NCBI RefSeq assembly: GCF_013376415.1
Contig: NZ_WYET01000004.1
Location: 62,001-126,000 of the forward strand
Source: Flagellimonas chongwuensis
GTDB lineage: Bacteria; Bacteroidota; Bacteroidia; Flavobacteriales; Flavobacteriaceae
DNA: 64,000 bases
Direction: 5' to 3'
Positions within the stretch are counted from its first letter, which is position 1. Every line of letters starts with the position of its first letter. Below the pieces are notes generated by a model. It ran no database searches, had not been told where the DNA came from, and worked only from the letters and a program-made list of their open reading frames with translations. The translations under genes and the position numbers were made by a program. Positions 1-8,487 of the stretch are shown piece by piece.

Positions 1-923
1 GCATGAAGGGTGGTCCTAGCTACATCAAGAGGTTCAATGTCACCAGTATCACACGGGATAAGATCTATGATCTTGGCGGGGACAAATCTTCTTCGGAAGT
101 GCTATATTTTTCAGCTAACCCAAATGGAGAGGCCGAAGTGGTCACTGTACTGTTACGTCAATCCGGAAGCATCAAAAAATTGAAATGGGATATCGATTTT
201 TCGGATGTGCTCATTAAAGGAAGAACATCCAAAGGAAATTTGGTGACCAAATACCCTGTAAAACGCATCGAGCTCAAAGAAAAAGGGGTGTCCACCTTAA
301 AGCCTCGAAAAATTTGGTTCGATGATGTCGTGAGTCGGTTAAACGTAGATGGAAGAGGGGAATTGCTCGGTGAGTTCAGGGGTGACGACCTCCTTCTGGT
401 AATAGACCAAAAGGGCGTAGTTAAAACGATTCCACCCGATTTGCTCACCCGTTTTAACGACGACATGATCGTGCTTGAAAAATGGAATCCGGACAAGCCG
501 ATTTCGGTAGTGCATTATGTAGGCGATAAGGAACGTTTTTACCTAAAACGCTTTTTGGTGGAAAACCCCAATAAGGAAGAAGTGGTCATTGACGAGGACC
601 CAAAATCTCATTTAGAGCTGGTTTCTACCGACTGGAGGCCGATGCTGGAAATTGAATTTGTCAAACCAAGGGGCAAAGACCCAAAGCCCAACCTTGAAGT
701 AAATATCGAGGAGTTTATTGCAGTCAAGGGTATCAAAGCATTGGGGAATCAATTGACTCCGGACAAAGTCAAGAACATCAATATTTTGGAGTCACTTCCC
801 TATGAGGAACCTGAAAAACAAGAACCCGAGGATATAGAGGTAATCGACGAAGAGCAAATAAACAATGATGATACTGATATAGGGACAAAGAATGATAGTT
901 CTGATCAAACTACTTTGTTTTAA
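1..923 (+). CDS. parC: DNA topoisomerase IV subunit A, C-terminal part (truncated by window edge)
   Basis: The reading frame is already open at base 1, so only the C-terminal ~306 residues are present; the Met at base 3 is internal. The visible part is the DNA-wrapping beta-pinwheel domain of a GyrA/ParC-type subunit: repeated blade-like stretches such as GELLGEFRGDDLLLVIDQKG and VVKTIPPDLLTRFNDDMIVL, followed by a family-typical 'KGIKALGNQLT' segment and an acidic Asp/Glu-rich tail from about residue 265. The subunit forms the breakage-reunion half of the type II enzyme that decatenates and relaxes DNA. ParC rather than GyrA is chosen from resemblance to the shorter flavobacterial ParC tail; this is family knowledge, and the catalytic Tyr domain lies outside the window. 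Confidence 0.85.
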   Translation, partial: MKGGPSYIKRFNVTSITRDKIYDLGGDKSSSEVLYFSANPNGEAEVVTVLLRQSGSIKKLKWDIDFSDVLIKGRTSKGNLVTKYPVKRIELKEKGVSTLKPRKIWFDDVVSRLNVDGRGELLGEFRGDDLLLVIDQKGVVKTIPPDLLTRFNDDMIVLEKWNPDKPISVVHYVGDKERFYLKRFLVENPNKEEVVIDEDPKSHLELVSTDWRPMLEIEFVKPRGKDPKPNLEVNIEEFIAVKGIKALGNQLTPDKVKNINILESLPYEEPEKQEPEDIEVIDEEQINNDDTDIGTKNDSSDQTTLF

Positions 924-986
924 TGCTTTTTATAGCTAATTTCCCCAATTGAGTTACACACCAAACAGATTGCTTAATACATCTAT

Positions 987-1952
987 ATGGACTTTACAAA
1001 CCCGCTGGTATATGGCGTGCCAGTTTTTATTGCTTTCATTCTACTTGAACTTACGTACAGCAAAACCCATGACCATGACCACCATCATGATCTTTACAAT
1101 TGGAAGGATTTAGCTGCCAGTGGTTTTATGGGCATTGGATCAGCAATTCTAGGGCCTTTGTTTAAAGTAGCTTTTGCCATTCTTCTTTTTGAAGGGACGT
1201 ATGAATTGTTCAATCCAGTAGTGGATGGGGTAAGAACAAATATTATGGGTTATGAATCCTTTGGATACGCTTGGTATGTTTGGATTTTGTGTCAATTAGG
1301 TGATGATTTCACCTACTATTGGTTCCATAGGGCAAATCATGAAGTTCGCATTTTATGGGCCGCACATATTGTTCATCACTCATCCGACAACTTTAACTTA
1401 GGGACGGCCATCAGGAATGGATGGTTCACCATTTTGTATAAACCTTTCTTTTATATGTGGTTGCCCGCAATTGGTTTTCCTCCAGAAATGGTTGTAGTTT
1501 GTTTGGGAATTGAAGCCTTATGGCAATTTCAACTACATACCGTTTATGTTCCAAAACTTGGATTTTTGGAGAAAATATTCAACACACATACCATGCACCA
1601 AGTGCATCACGCCCAAAACGTAGAGTATTTGGACAAGAACCACGGAGGATTCTTGAATATCTTTGATAAAATGTTTGGCACCTGGAAAGAACTGGACGAT
1701 GATATTGATGTGAAATACGGTGTAATCCACGCCCCAAACTCATACAACCCCATGGTTATCCTTACGCATGAGTTCAAGGATATCTGGAACGATGTAAAAA
1801 AATCCAAAAAGCTTTCCCATAAATTGATGTACATTTTTGGACCTCCAGGTTGGAGTCACGATGGAAGCACGCTTACCGTGAAACAGCAACAACGATTGTT
1901 CAAAAAACATAAGGAAGCTAGTCCTGAACTCGCTTATCAAAGGCCAAACTAG
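987..1952 (+). CDS. Sterol desaturase / fatty acid hydroxylase superfamily protein
   Basis: A 321-aa integral membrane di-iron oxygenase-type protein. The diagnostic histidine clusters are present: HRANH (residues 114-118), HIVHH (127-131) and HTMHQVHHA (around 199-206). Several hydrophobic segments surround them. The N-terminus carries an extra His/Asp-rich loop, THDHDHHHD (about 27-35), which could bind metal but is not part of the catalytic set. Such enzymes hydroxylate or desaturate sterols, carotenoids or acyl chains; the substrate cannot be told from sequence. It stands alone 63 bp after parC. ATG at 987 gives the usual family length. Confidence 0.85.
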   Translation: MDFTNPLVYGVPVFIAFILLELTYSKTHDHDHHHDLYNWKDLAASGFMGIGSAILGPLFKVAFAILLFEGTYELFNPVVDGVRTNIMGYESFGYAWYVWILCQLGDDFTYYWFHRANHEVRILWAAHIVHHSSDNFNLGTAIRNGWFTILYKPFFYMWLPAIGFPPEMVVVCLGIEALWQFQLHTVYVPKLGFLEKIFNTHTMHQVHHAQNVEYLDKNHGGFLNIFDKMFGTWKELDDDIDVKYGVIHAPNSYNPMVILTHEFKDIWNDVKKSKKLSHKLMYIFGPPGWSHDGSTLTVKQQQRLFKKHKEASPELAYQRPN

Positions 1953-1989
1953 TTTTACTAGTACCCGGCCAAAAAAACTTGGAAGACCA

Positions 1990-2367
1990 TCAATCTATTT
2001 TGTGTGCCGTTCCTTTAAATTTCCGATTGTCACCAACAATATTGTACTCAAAAGTATATGAAGACTCTGTTGTGGTCAATATTTTGATATGAATCGGTTT
2101 TTCTTCAGCCTTGTTCTTAGGATTTAAATTTTTAAGAACGTATTCGCAATCATTTATCCATCGAATCGAAGAGGAATCCACCTTGCCCTCATATTCATCA
2201 ACTTCCAAATCCAATGTTCGGCTAAAAGTTGTTTCTTTCTCTTCACCATTCACCATTGCGGTAAAAGTAAAGTTGCCCGTTTTAAAATCCGTACAGTTGC
2301 GTTGAGGAGGTTGACCGCAGGCTATAAAAAATAGCACAATTAAACCGAAATAGAAGTGTTTTATCAT
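1990..2367 (-). CDS. Small conserved lipoprotein of unknown function
   Basis: Starting at the ATG at 2367 the product is 125 aa with a short lipoprotein signal (MIKHFYFGLIVLFFIACGQ, Cys at about residue 17), then a small domain containing RNCTDFKTGNFTF. An upstream TTG at 2403 would add 12 residues before the signal peptide and is less likely. From memory, similar ~130-aa flavobacterial proteins sit beside parC and are sometimes labelled 'DNA topoisomerase IV' in databases; nothing in this sequence resembles a topoisomerase, so that name looks like carry-over from the neighbour. Probably an envelope lipoprotein; function unknown. It follows the XRE regulator gene by 32 bp on the same strand. 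Confidence 0.75.
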   Translation of the reverse strand: MIKHFYFGLIVLFFIACGQPPQRNCTDFKTGNFTFTAMVNGEEKETTFSRTLDLEVDEYEGKVDSSSIRWINDCEYVLKNLNPKNKAEEKPIHIKILTTTESSYTFEYNIVGDNRKFKGTAHKID

Positions 2368-2399
2368 AACCACAAAGAAACGGAATGTAGTGGAAAGGT

Positions 2400-2798
2400 T
2401 CAATCCTTTTTTGCGTTGAATGTATCAAAAGTACCATCCGAATAAAACATAACTATTTTATAAGGCTCTTTGTTGTGTTCTTGTCCTGTGACAGATTCTC
2501 TTCTGATTGGTCCAGTCTTTAAATTTTCAATTTCAAGATCCGCTTTATTAGCAACAAGTTCTTCTTCAATATTATCTGTTTCAGGAAAATTTCCTTTTCC
2601 TTTCAACAACCAATCTAGTTTAACTTCGGGGTAGGTGTCCACCAATTTCAGGACAAAATCAAGACTTGGCTTATTTCTCCCATTCAGCAAATGGGACATA
2701 CTTGAACGTTGCACACCAATCGCATCAGCAAAGGCAGAAACCGAGAGTTCTAGGTGCTCAATAACCCTCTCAATACGTGAGATAATTTCTTTGTTCAC
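2400..2798 (-). CDS. XRE-family helix-turn-helix transcriptional regulator
   Basis: A 132-aa protein with an N-terminal lambda-repressor-type HTH at about residues 8-62. The recognition region is FADAIGVQRSSMSHLLNGRN, followed by the typical PSLDFVLKLV helix and LDWLLKGKG. The C-terminal half is charged and looks disordered, and there is no peptidase or ligand domain. Chromosomal regulators of this shape are common in flavobacteria. A TAnnTTTG promoter element and a TGTAAA-T-TTTACA palindrome lie directly upstream (separate entry), which suggests autoregulation. It faces the M14 peptidase gene across about 280 bp. Confidence 0.85.
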   Translation of the reverse strand: MNKEIISRIERVIEHLELSVSAFADAIGVQRSSMSHLLNGRNKPSLDFVLKLVDTYPEVKLDWLLKGKGNFPETDNIEEELVANKADLEIENLKTGPIRRESVTGQEHNKEPYKIVMFYSDGTFDTFNAKKD

Positions 2799-2801
2799 AA
2801 A

Positions 2802-2825
2802 TGTAAATTTTACAAATCAAAGATA
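2802..2825 (-). promoter_or_regulatory. Promoter -7 element and palindromic operator of the XRE gene
   Basis: On the minus strand TATCTTTG (2818-2825) matches the Bacteroidota -7 consensus TAnnTTTG. Between it and the start codon at 2798 lies a perfect palindrome with a one-base centre, TGTAAA-T-TTTACA (2802-2814). This position suits a repressor bound at the start site, so autoregulation by the XRE protein is a reasonable inference. Confidence 0.5.
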
Positions 2826-3032
2826 CCAAATTACATCTCATATAGCATAAAACAAAGACGTTATTCGTATTTTTGTTTAATGTATTTCTCCATATAAAAC
2901 TTAACATAGTGTTGATTTATAAATAATTACAATCAATTAATTTTATAGTGTTTACATTGTGCAATTCCGGGGCTATCTGTAAGATCACAACGATTACAAT
3001 TGTATACAAAATGCGAATTGAATCTATTCACA

Positions 3033-3060
3033 TTTGTAAATATAACTATGGTTACTTTTG
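3033..3060 (+). promoter_or_regulatory. Promoter of the M14 peptidase gene (TTTG-N16-TACTTTTG)
   Basis: TTTG at 3033-3036 and TACTTTTG at 3053-3060 have the same spacing as the his leader promoter in this window. The start codon follows at 3082. TTTGTAAAT (from 3033) and TTTGTAAAC (from 3057) overlap the two elements and resemble the sequence around the XRE operator. Confidence 0.55.
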
Positions 3061-3081
3061 TAAACTTCAATTGAAAACCTT

Positions 3082-4185
3082 ATGCTCAACTATTCGTTGT
3101 TTAAAGAAAACTCCATTCAAGGACGATATATAAATATGGAATCCATACGGCCTTGTTTTGCTAAGATTCCATCAGTTGTGAAATGTATTGGCAAATCTGT
3201 CAATGGAGTTGATATTGATGCTTTTCAATTGGGAAAGGGGGAGAAAAAGATTCTAATGTGGTCCCAAATGCATGGCAATGAATCCACAACCTCAAAAGCG
3301 GTCTGGGATTTAGTGAACTTTTTAAACTCTAATGAGCCCGCTGCAATACATATAATGGAAGAGTGTACCATTATGATAGTGCCAATGCTGAACCCTGATG
3401 GCGCCAAAGCATACACACGTGTTAATAGCAATGATATTGATCTTAACCGCGATGCCAAGAATTTAACGCAACCTGAAAGCATTGCTTTTCGAGAATTGTT
3501 CGAATCATTCCAACCCGATTTCTGCTTTAACCTGCATGACCAACGCACCTTGTTCAGTGCGGGAAAAACAAACAAGCCGGCCACAGTATCTTTTCTATCG
3601 CCCGCCAGCAATAAGGAACGGCACATAACGCCAAACCGTGAAGTGGCGATGAAATTGATTGCTGCCATGAACTATATGCTCCAAACGCGTATTCCCGGGC
3701 AGGTGGGACGCTATGATGATGGTTTCAACGACAATTGTATAGGGGATACCCTTCAAATGTTGGGTGTGCCTACCATTTTATTTGAAGCGGGGCATTATCC
3801 GGAAGATTATGAACGTGAGAAAACAAGGGAGCTTATTTTTTTCTCGCTCGTAGAGGTTCTTGGAATAATTTCGGAAGACCGAATCAATGATTTTAAGACA
3901 GGGGATTATTTCTCCATTCCAAATAACGACAAACTTTTTTTTGATGTTTTAGTAAAGCATCCCGAAGCGGTGAATGCCGAGTTTGAAGAGGGACATTCGG
4001 TAGGAATTCGATATAAAGAAGTGTTGGAAAATAAAAAAATCATTTTTCAACCAGAGATTGCTGAAATTGGGCTGCTGGAAGGTTTTTATGGGCACCTGAC
4101 CATAGAATGTGTTGATTCCAAGGATTTTGGGTTTGAATCCTCCCAGAAAGAAATCCTCGATTTGCTTCTGAAAATCAATAAATAA
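3082..4185 (+). CDS. M14-family zinc carboxypeptidase-like protein
   Basis: A 367-aa cytoplasmic protein with no signal peptide. The zinc motif HxxE is in QMHGNESTT (His64, Glu67). It is followed by the substrate-carboxylate region NPDGAKAYTRVNSNDIDLNRD, a further zinc-ligand His in NLHDQRT, and the catalytic-type Glu in LFEAGHYPEDYEREKTR. This is the peptidase M14 / succinylglutamate desuccinylase fold. The DLNRDA motif and overall length fit the M14 carboxypeptidase-like group of Bacteroidota. The peptide or amide substrate is unknown. The start at 3082 lies 21 bp after a strong promoter element. The divergent XRE regulator may control it. Confidence 0.8.
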   Translation: MLNYSLFKENSIQGRYINMESIRPCFAKIPSVVKCIGKSVNGVDIDAFQLGKGEKKILMWSQMHGNESTTSKAVWDLVNFLNSNEPAAIHIMEECTIMIVPMLNPDGAKAYTRVNSNDIDLNRDAKNLTQPESIAFRELFESFQPDFCFNLHDQRTLFSAGKTNKPATVSFLSPASNKERHITPNREVAMKLIAAMNYMLQTRIPGQVGRYDDGFNDNCIGDTLQMLGVPTILFEAGHYPEDYEREKTRELIFFSLVEVLGIISEDRINDFKTGDYFSIPNNDKLFFDVLVKHPEAVNAEFEEGHSVGIRYKEVLENKKIIFQPEIAEIGLLEGFYGHLTIECVDSKDFGFESSQKEILDLLLKINK

Positions 4186-4259
4186 AAGGAGTTTATCGGA
4201 TGTTCTTGCATATTATTTAAAAAAGAACCATTTTTATTACGTAAATTTCCTTTTTTAAC

Positions 4260-4267
4260 TACTTTTG
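4260..4267 (+). promoter_or_regulatory. -7 promoter element upstream of the Lrp/AsnC gene
   Basis: TACTTTTG matches TAnnTTTG and ends 17 bp before the ATG at 4285. No clear upstream TTG box is visible. Confidence 0.5.
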
Positions 4268-4284
4268 CTGCAAAATTCAACGTA

Positions 4285-4764
4285 ATGAACAAAGTTAAAC
4301 TAGACGAGATAGATCATCAGATTTTGGATATGTTAATCGATAACACCCGTACACCCTTTACGGATATCGCAAAGAAATTGCTGATTTCTGCAGGTACGGT
4401 TCATGTCCGAGTCAAAAAAATGGAGGAGTCCGGAATCATTAAAGGCTCTTCCCTTACCCTGGATTACGTAAAGCTAGGGTACTCATTCATCGCCTATGTG
4501 GGCATTTTCTTGGAAAAAACACACCAAACAAAATTTGTTTTGGAAAGATTGAGCCAAATACCATACGTTACCGTAGCGCACATTACAACAGGGAAGTTCA
4601 ATATTTTCTGCAAAATCCGTGCACGGGACACTACACATGCCAAAAACATCATTTTTAAGATAGATGATATTGAAGGTATAAGCAGAACGGAAACAATGAT
4701 TTCCTTGGAAGAGAGTATCAACGATAAGAGACGTTTGATGCACACCATCTTCAACGAGCTGTAA
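4285..4764 (+). CDS. Lrp/AsnC-family transcriptional regulator
   Basis: A 159-aa protein with an N-terminal winged HTH (DEIDHQILDMLIDNTRTPFT, then ISAGTVHVRVKKMEESGII) and a C-terminal ligand-sensing RAM/AsnC domain from about residue 68 (YVGIFLEKTHQ to the end). Length and layout are typical. Members sense amino acids and form dimers to octamers. The effector is unknown. It is not next to an amino-acid gene, though proline dehydrogenase and alanine dehydrogenase lie within 6 kb. It is followed 17 bp later by a DinB-family gene and may be co-transcribed with it. Confidence 0.92.
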   Translation: MNKVKLDEIDHQILDMLIDNTRTPFTDIAKKLLISAGTVHVRVKKMEESGIIKGSSLTLDYVKLGYSFIAYVGIFLEKTHQTKFVLERLSQIPYVTVAHITTGKFNIFCKIRARDTTHAKNIIFKIDDIEGISRTETMISLEESINDKRRLMHTIFNEL

Positions 4765-4780
4765 GCACCTCACAATATTT

Positions 4781-5299
4781 ATGGTACCATCAGAACTTCC
4801 ATCTTCTGAATACAATCCATTTTACCAGACCTATATCATGGCACTGGGCAATGTGGAATTGCTTGATGAGTTAAAGAACGGAAAAAAAACTTTTTTGTCC
4901 GTCTTTGAAGAAATACCAGAGGAAAGATTAAATTATGCCTATGCCGAGGGCAAATGGTCCTTGGCGGAGGCATTGGTACATATGATCGATACGGAACGTA
5001 TTTTTCAATACAGGGCGCTTTGTTTTGCAAGGAACGACAAAACACCCTTGCCCGGTTTTGATCAGGATAATTACGTCCCCTTTTCCAATGCAGCAAACCG
5101 TTCCAAGCAAAGTTTAATTGAGGAGTACAAAGCGGTCAGGGAAGCAACGATTTCTCTTTTTGCCTCATTCGACGATGAAGCCATAAAAAGAATAGGGTTG
5201 GCCAGTGGTTCTAGAATGAGTGTTAGAGCCCTTGGTTTTATTATATGTGGGCATCAAACACATCACCTTCACATTATCCAAGAACGTTATTTGGATTGA
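4781..5299 (+). CDS. DinB-family (putative metal-binding four-helix) protein
   Basis: A 172-aa protein of the DinB/YfiT fold. Three histidines stand at the family's metal positions: ALVHMIDTER near residue 67, and the C-terminal GHQTHHLHIIQERY. This resembles the bacillithiol/thiol S-transferase-like branch, but the reaction is unknown. An alternative Met at residue 20 (MALGNVELLDELKNG) is possible because the preceding residues look less conserved. It directly follows the Lrp-family gene and is convergent with the next minus-strand gene, leaving 2 bp between the ends. Confidence 0.82.
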   Translation: MVPSELPSSEYNPFYQTYIMALGNVELLDELKNGKKTFLSVFEEIPEERLNYAYAEGKWSLAEALVHMIDTERIFQYRALCFARNDKTPLPGFDQDNYVPFSNAANRSKQSLIEEYKAVREATISLFASFDDEAIKRIGLASGSRMSVRALGFIICGHQTHHLHIIQERYLD

Positions 5300-5301
5300 T
5301 A

Positions 5302-5628
5302 TCAATAGTCCTCATCTTCGCCCATCTCTTCTGAGGTGGTTTCAAAATTTTCAAAAGAATCCTGCTCAAATTCAGAAGCTATCAATTCCTTATCGAGTTC
5401 CTTTTCTATAGTTTCCTCGAAACTGGCTATAAAATTAGAAAGGCTCTTACTGATTTTCACCAAATATAGGGTGTCTTCCGTTTGGACTTCCACTGCATCG
5501 ATTACTTCCCCATTTGGTTTTTTTATGGTAATAATATCATCGTCCCCGTAACCATCAGGATAGGAGTCAATTAGTTTTGCAGCCACATCATGGCTCAACT
5601 TTTTGTAGTCAATCAAAATTCGTTTCAT
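5302..5628 (-). CDS. Small conserved acidic protein of unknown function
   Basis: A 108-aa soluble protein. The N-terminal half is ordered (MKRILIDYKKLSHDVAAKLI, a conserved-looking YPDGYGDDDI motif, then GEVIDAVEVQTEDTLYLVKI). The C-terminal third is highly acidic (EEMGEDEDY end). I recall homologues across Flavobacteriaceae but know no function. It is 94 bp downstream of aroB on the same strand and could be a second gene of that unit. Confidence 0.75.
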   Translation of the reverse strand: MKRILIDYKKLSHDVAAKLIDSYPDGYGDDDIITIKKPNGEVIDAVEVQTEDTLYLVKISKSLSNFIASFEETIEKELDKELIASEFEQDSFENFETTSEEMGEDEDY

Positions 5629-5722
5629 AATGGTTAGTTATTAAAAGTGTTCCTAAACTAGGAATTTTCGAATCTGATGAACTCAAAGAGTTGTAAACGT
5701 AAAAAAGAAGTATATAAAAAGT

Positions 5723-6778
5723 TTATTCCTTGTAGTAAGCGAAGGCTTTGGAAAACAATTCTTCAGGGATTTTTATGTCCGTAGCAGCATTGCCGATGTC
5801 CTGGAGCAATACAAAATTTACATTGCCGTGCGAATTCTTCTTATCGTATTTGAGTAACTGTAGAATTGCATCAATATCATCTTCGGTAAACTCGACTTTG
5901 TCAAAATAAGTTAGGAACGCCTTCTTGATTTCGTCCAGAGCCAATTTTGAAAGCCCTCTAAGCTCATGCGATAAATAACCTTCCAAAATCATCCCAGCAG
6001 CAATTGCCTCTCCGTGCAACAATGTTTTTTTATTGGGATTGTCCAAGCAATAGGATTCGATAGCGTGGCCCAAGGTATGCCCAAAATTTAGGATTTTACG
6101 CACCCCTTGCTCTGTTGGGTCCTGTAAAACAACATCATTTTTAATTGCGATAGACTTTTGGATACGAGCCGCATCTGTAAAGTCTGCTTTAGCTACGATA
6201 TCTTCCCAATACGCTTTGTCTCGGATGAGACCATGTTTCAGCATTTCCGCATATCCGCTTTTCGTTTGGCGTGCATCGAGTGTTTTTAGAAATTTAGGGA
6301 AAATCAAAACCATCTGTGGCTGATTGATGACACCAACTTGATTTTTTAACGAGCCAAGGTCAACCCCCGTTTTGCCACCAATGGACGCATCCACCATAGA
6401 GAGCAGGGTAGTGGGGATATTGATAAAATCGATTCCTCTTTTAAAAGTTGAGGCTACAAATCCTCCCATATCGGTCAGTACGCCACCTCCAAGATTGATC
6501 AGGATACTTTTGCGGTCACCATCAAAATTGGAAAGATCCTCCCAAAGTTGCAAACAGGTGTGAATATGCTTGTTTTCCTCCCCGGATTTTATTTCAAGTA
6601 GGGAATCAATGCTATGGTCAAAGATTTCTTTAAAAATAGGCAAACAATGCTCCTTGGTGTTTTCGTCCACCAATAGGAATATTTTTGAATAATTTTTATT
6701 GGCAATATGCTGGTTAATCGCCGCTTTTGCCAATTCATCTAAATGTACTTCGTAGGATTGTGATTTTACCGACTCCAT
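5723..6778 (-). CDS. aroB: 3-dehydroquinate synthase
   Basis: A 351-aa enzyme of the shikimate pathway that cyclises DAHP to 3-dehydroquinate, using NAD and a divalent metal. The NAD-binding signature GGGVLTDMGGFVAS is at about residues 96-109. The substrate loop TTLLSMVDASIGGKTGVD follows, and the metal ligands sit in EMLKHGL, NFGHTLGHAIE and LLHGEAIAAGM. Length is normal and no residue appears missing. No other aro gene is nearby. The upstream 520 bp holds no gene. Confidence 0.97.
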   Translation of the reverse strand: MESVKSQSYEVHLDELAKAAINQHIANKNYSKIFLLVDENTKEHCLPIFKEIFDHSIDSLLEIKSGEENKHIHTCLQLWEDLSNFDGDRKSILINLGGGVLTDMGGFVASTFKRGIDFINIPTTLLSMVDASIGGKTGVDLGSLKNQVGVINQPQMVLIFPKFLKTLDARQTKSGYAEMLKHGLIRDKAYWEDIVAKADFTDAARIQKSIAIKNDVVLQDPTEQGVRKILNFGHTLGHAIESYCLDNPNKKTLLHGEAIAAGMILEGYLSHELRGLSKLALDEIKKAFLTYFDKVEFTEDDIDAILQLLKYDKKNSHGNVNFVLLQDIGNAATDIKIPEELFSKAFAYYKE

Positions 6779-7300
6779 AATTTTAATTACACCACTAAAT
6801 AAAGACTATTTTTATATTTACGCCCCTTGTTGGCTAACTTATATCAATATCTTAATGGGTTGATTCTTTTTTTGCTGATTATGTTATATTCGGAACAAGC
6901 TAGTTAACAAAAAGAATTCGTCACTTTTATAGCAATCCTGTTTGGCTGAAGTCCATACCCACTAAACTAATTTGTTTTTTCTTCTGGTGAACCACCTTGT
7001 TTCTTGTGAATCCATGTTGGATAAAAATCTGCATGGTTTAAGTTAATTTTTATCTTTTCCAGTGCAAAAATATAGAATCTGCGTGACTATATTTGGAAGC
7101 GTAAATGCATAGGTTTTGAATAGATTTTTCATTCAACAACAAGGCATTTTCAAAATAAGAAATACTGTTCTGGTTTTCAATGTTTTGAGTTGAGGAATTA
7201 TGTAGAAGAATACATCTTGAACTTATCGATCCCGTGTTCCAAGCATTAAAAATCAGAAAATATAGAACAATAGACCTAGGGTCTTAATGCCTAGTTTTGA
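6779..7300. other. Non-coding interval between aroB and the proline dehydrogenase gene
   Basis: About 520 bp between divergent genes. It is AT-rich and I found no convincing reading frame, hairpin terminator or repeat in it. It must contain both promoters, but no clean TAnnTTTG element is placed well for either gene. Confidence 0.4.
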
Positions 7301-8473
7301 ATGCGACCGAATTTTGAGAACACTGCCATAGCTTTTGAGCTAAAGTCGGACTCCCAGTTGGAGCGAGCTTATTTTCTTTTTAAAATGATTTCCATAGAAC
7401 CTTTGGTTAAGATAGGAACCGCCTTGACAAATGTTGCCATAAAAGCCCATTTGCCTGTAGAGGGATTGATTAGGACCACAGTATTCGACCATTTTTGTGG
7501 TGGCGTAAACGAAAAGGACTGTTTGCCCATTATAGATAATATGTATGGTAACGGAGTTTGTTCCGTACTCGATTATTCTGCCGAGGGGAAATCAGTGGAC
7601 AATCAGTTTGATTTTGCCATGGAAAAAACCTTGGAAATCTTGGATTTTGTCAAAGAAAAGGACGCTTTGCCCTTTGCTGTTTTTAAACCTACCGGTTTTG
7701 GAAGGTTTAAATTGTTCGAAAAAGTTACTGCCGGCACCAAGTTGACAGAAAAGGAACAGGCTGAATGGGGGAGAATCGTAAACAGGTTCGAAAAAGTCTG
7801 CCAAAAAGCCCACAATCTTGATGTTTCCCTTTTAATTGATGCCGAGGAAAGTTGGATGCAAGATGCAGCCGATGATTTGGTTTTGGACATGATGCGCAAG
7901 TACAACAAGGAAAAAGCAGTTGTCTTCAACACCTTCCAGATGTACCGTTGGGACCGTATGGGCTACATCATAAAATTACACGAAGTTGCCAAAGAAGAAG
8001 GTTTTAAAATTGGCGCTAAAGTGGTTCGCGGTGCCTACATGGAGAAAGAGAATGACAGGGCCGACGATAAAGGTTATGAAAGTCCTATCTGCAAAAGCAA
8101 ACGATTAACCGATGAGAACTTTGATGCTGCCATTGATTATATGATGGAGCACTTGGAGTATTTTTCCATATTCGCTGGAACCCATAACGAGCAAAGTACC
8201 CTCAAATTGGTAGATTTAATGGAGGAGCGTAAAGTTCCTGAAAATGACGCTAGGATTTGGTTCGGTCAGTTGTTCGGGATGAGCGATCATATTACCTATA
8301 ACTTGGCCGCCAGTGGTTATAACTCTGTAAAATATATTCCATACGGGCCCGTTCGTGACGTAATGCCCTATTTGATAAGACGAGCAGAAGAAAACACCTC
8401 CGTCGCCGGGCAAACCTCCAGGGAACTTACCTTGATTACCAAAGAGCGGAAACGCAGGAAGATGGAAGATTGA
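7301..8473 (+). CDS. Proline dehydrogenase (monofunctional)
   Basis: A 390-aa FAD-dependent TIM-barrel enzyme that oxidises proline to 1-pyrroline-5-carboxylate. Visible motifs are LLIDAEESWMQD, TFQMYRWDR, AKVVRGAYMEKEN and, near the C-terminus, the substrate-binding YLIRRAEENTSVAGQT with the paired arginines that hold the proline carboxylate. There is no fused P5C dehydrogenase, so this is the short monofunctional form. ATG at 7301 gives the expected N-terminus (NTAIAFELKSDSQLERAYFLFK). A CPBP membrane protease gene follows within 15 bp. Confidence 0.93.
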   Translation: MRPNFENTAIAFELKSDSQLERAYFLFKMISIEPLVKIGTALTNVAIKAHLPVEGLIRTTVFDHFCGGVNEKDCLPIIDNMYGNGVCSVLDYSAEGKSVDNQFDFAMEKTLEILDFVKEKDALPFAVFKPTGFGRFKLFEKVTAGTKLTEKEQAEWGRIVNRFEKVCQKAHNLDVSLLIDAEESWMQDAADDLVLDMMRKYNKEKAVVFNTFQMYRWDRMGYIIKLHEVAKEEGFKIGAKVVRGAYMEKENDRADDKGYESPICKSKRLTDENFDAAIDYMMEHLEYFSIFAGTHNEQSTLKLVDLMEERKVPENDARIWFGQLFGMSDHITYNLAASGYNSVKYIPYGPVRDVMPYLIRRAEENTSVAGQTSRELTLITKERKRRKMED

Positions 8474-8487
8474 ACTATAAGTGTGTA

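Noticed and set aside
1990..2367. Label 'DNA topoisomerase IV' for the small lipoprotein
   Set aside because: It is a 125-aa lipoprotein without any topoisomerase motif; the name probably spread from the neighbouring parC.
6779..7300. Hidden gene or RNA in the 520-bp gap
   Set aside because: No open frame with protein-like composition, and no hairpin with a T run was found on either strand.
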